From NCBI GenBank assembly GCA_965232255.1, contig OZ246962.1:1488001-1552000 (forward strand): a DNA stretch of 64,000 bases, written 5' to 3'. Of this stretch, positions 62,645-64,000 are shown piece by piece (positions within the stretch are counted from its first letter, which is position 1; the number at the start of each line of letters is the position of its first letter). This DNA is from Endozoicomonas sp965232255 (GTDB taxonomy: Bacteria > Pseudomonadota > Gammaproteobacteria > Pseudomonadales > Endozoicomonadaceae). The notes beneath the pieces are model-generated. The model saw only the letters and a list, made by a program, of their open reading frames with translations, was not told where the DNA came from and searched no databases. Made by a program: the position numbers and the translations under genes.

Positions 62645-63673
62645 TCACCACTGGTAGCCGATGCCCATTCTGACACGACTATCGGCTTTTTTGGTTGCTT
62701 CCACCGGATCACTGTTGTAATCGAGGGTATGAGTCAGATTCCAGCTGATCCGCTTGGTCAGGCCAATTTTTATTCCCTGGTTGATAGTGACCAATGTTGT
62801 TGGATGTTTCATCCGAAAGAATGTTCTGCTGTTAACGAAATATCTCCAGTTATCGATGAATTGCGTTGAGTAGTTGAATATCCAGGTCAAGGCATAATCG
62901 CGTTGTAGGTCTCTGTTCTGATATTTTTCCCAGAGTTGACTCAAACCCGCACTGGTTTTCAGAGAACCCTCGGCGGTTTCCCAGAACCGGTAGCCAAGTG
63001 TTCCGCCCAATGAGGAGAGAAATTGCAAATCTTCCGTGGAATCATGCTCCTGTTCAGCCGCGCCCTGAACAAACCAGTGTTCGTTAAGAAAACGGCTGTA
63101 GGAATAACCGATATCCCACTCGGAGGTTCTGAGACCCTCGTCGTTTTCCACTTCGACATCCCAATACAGGGCATTTTTGTTCCACTGATCATTGATGTTG
63201 AGTTTGCCGTCAACACCAAATAACAATTCTTCGTCGTTGCCAAATCTGCCATCCAGTGTTGCGGTCAGGTTGCCGCCGAGTTCCCAGGTATTAGCAATGG
63301 CAGGCTTGTCAATATGGATGGCGGCTACCGGCCATGCTGCCGAGAAAATACGCTTCTGGCCATCTTCTTCGATCACGGTGACGCCAGTTTGCTGCCCCTC
63401 GATCTGGCGCCAGCTGCCTTTTTCTTCACCAATGAGACTGACCCAGAATGATTTATCCGAGTCCAGAGATGCGACAAAGCTCCAGTCCAACTCAAGGGTA
63501 CCGGCATACGCGGTTTTCAGGCTGAGTTTGCCAGCGTCAAGTTTGATGATATCGCCGGTCAGAATATCGCCATTGCTCAGCCAGACCGTGTCAGCAGACG
63601 TTGGCTGAATACCAAAAAGATAAAGAATTCCCAGCAGTCTGATCCAGCCAAAAGGGCTCCTCCGGAGCAGCAT
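62645..63673 (-). CDS. DUF481 (YdiY-like) outer-membrane protein
   Basis: A 342-residue exported protein. A signal-like N-terminus (LLGILYLFGIQPTSA) is followed by DTVWLSNGDILTGDIIKLD, a small N-terminal domain repeated in the family, and then by a DUF481 beta-barrel: alternating aromatic strands such as ALYWDVEVENDEGLR and YALTWIFNYST, with a terminal strand ending GIGYQW. The C-terminal aromatic residue fits BAM-dependent insertion. YdiY in E. coli is acid-inducible; function is otherwise unknown. Confidence 0.88.
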   Translation of the reverse strand: MLLRRSPFGWIRLLGILYLFGIQPTSADTVWLSNGDILTGDIIKLDAGKLSLKTAYAGTLELDWSFVASLDSDKSFWVSLIGEEKGSWRQIEGQQTGVTVIEEDGQKRIFSAAWPVAAIHIDKPAIANTWELGGNLTATLDGRFGNDEELLFGVDGKLNINDQWNKNALYWDVEVENDEGLRTSEWDIGYSYSRFLNEHWFVQGAAEQEHDSTEDLQFLSSLGGTLGYRFWETAEGSLKTSAGLSQLWEKYQNRDLQRDYALTWIFNYSTQFIDNWRYFVNSRTFFRMKHPTTLVTINQGIKIGLTKRISWNLTHTLDYNSDPVEATKKADSRVRMGIGYQW

Positions 63674-63898
63674 AGAACCAACTTCTCCTCAACAGGTGGT
63701 GGTCACCTGGTAATATTACAAAAACGACAGCATCCGTAATAATGCCAGTCAAATCAATGATAATTCTTGTTATATCTTTTCCTTTCCCCTGACAAACTTT
63801 TCCAATATCCTGATTCGAAGTCAGCCACTGACACTGAATGCGATGGCTTGATTAATGCCAGTACTTGTCTTTTTTTACCAGAGAATGGAGAGTCAGTA

Positions 63899-64000
63899 TT
63901 GAGTGCTCCCTTTACCGCTGCGGAAGTATGGTTCCTGCTCAGCAGGATTCCGACAGGTTGTGTTGTCACCTATGGCCAACTGGCTGATATGGCGGGCGCA
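63899..64000 (+). CDS. MGMT/alkyltransferase-like protein (3' end outside window)
   Basis: A TTG at 63899 with GGAGAG eight bases upstream begins SAPFTAAEVWFLLSRIPTG, followed by CVVTYGQLADMAGA, open to the window edge. The IPxG-xVxTYGQLAxxAGx motif is the DNA-binding helix-turn-helix of O6-alkylguanine alkyltransferase and the ATL family. Because the active-site PCHR/PWHR lies beyond the window, true MGMT cannot be told from ATL; the short N-terminus suggests an ATL (about 100-110 residues). Confidence 0.85.
   Translation, partial: MSAPFTAAEVWFLLSRIPTGCVVTYGQLADMAGA

Noticed and set aside
62513..62869. 118-residue plus-strand frame after the pta terminator
   Set aside because: It runs into the opposite strand of the DUF481 gene and has no ribosome site; no domain is visible.

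Overview
The window is chromosomal DNA from a Gram-negative gammaproteobacterium. The evidence is an outer-membrane general porin, an LptM-type lipoprotein, UbiA/UbiC, the thiI-folA and tsaE-amidase-mutL blocks, a dapF-DUF484-xerC operon and an ackA-pta pair. The mix of marine-type and host-interaction genes (an SslE/AcfD-like mucin metalloprotease, large secreted or membrane proteins without recognisable family) suggests an Oceanospirillales/Endozoicomonadaceae-like organism. That placement is inference from gene content, not from a marker phylogeny. There is no rRNA, CRISPR array, intact insertion sequence or replication origin. One tRNA (Thr, anticodon TGT) is present.

Layout. 1-7 kb: thiI (5' end cut off by the window edge), folA, an 870-residue unknown protein, a DUF2057 exported protein, and argA on the minus strand. 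7-14 kb: a small repeat-containing unknown, argE, a Pit phosphate transporter with its DUF47 partner, then a CYTH phosphatase, a PilB/GspE-like ATPase and tenA on the plus strand. 14-21 kb: a porin with its own terminator, a DUF29 protein, then lptM-lysA-dapF-DUF484-xerC, a classical diaminopimelate/lysine and chromosome-dimer-resolution cluster. 21-26.7 kb: a 1487-residue SslE/AcfD-like lipoprotein metalloprotease facing a periplasmic class II cyclic-nucleotide phosphodiesterase across a shared terminator. 26.7-35.5 kb is the accessory region: three minus-strand proteins of unknown family (169, 192 and 988 residues), a long AT-rich gap, a Cys-rich small protein, decayed coding DNA, a DUF4160/DUF2442 pair, an N-terminal fragment of a type I restriction methylase (hsdM) and an Abi_2 abortive-infection gene preceded by 10-bp tandem repeats and a strong terminator. 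It stops at tRNA-Thr. 35.8-46 kb: a soluble histidine kinase, an uncharacterised ORF, a TRIC-like channel, then queG, nnrD/E, tsaE, an AMIN/LysM amidase and mutL. 46-53.3 kb (all minus): an EIIABC sugar transporter, manA, ptsH, ptsI, ubiC, ubiA. 53.5-64 kb: a SEC-C/DUF1186 protein, argC, DUF3820, lrgAB, hemJ, a DUF805 membrane protein, ackA-pta, a DUF481 outer-membrane protein and the start of an alkyltransferase-like gene.

How the genes fit together. argA, argE and argC supply three arginine-pathway steps from separate loci. EIIABC, HPr, EI and ManA form a nearly complete phosphotransferase route for a fructose/mannose-type sugar, and ackA-pta handles the resulting acetyl-phosphate overflow. 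The region most likely to hold undescribed biology is 26.7-35.5 kb, where unknown large proteins lie beside defence genes, defence-gene debris and a tRNA boundary. Coordinates come from reading frames and visible start/Shine-Dalgarno signals. Start codons are the least certain part, and alternatives are noted where relevant.
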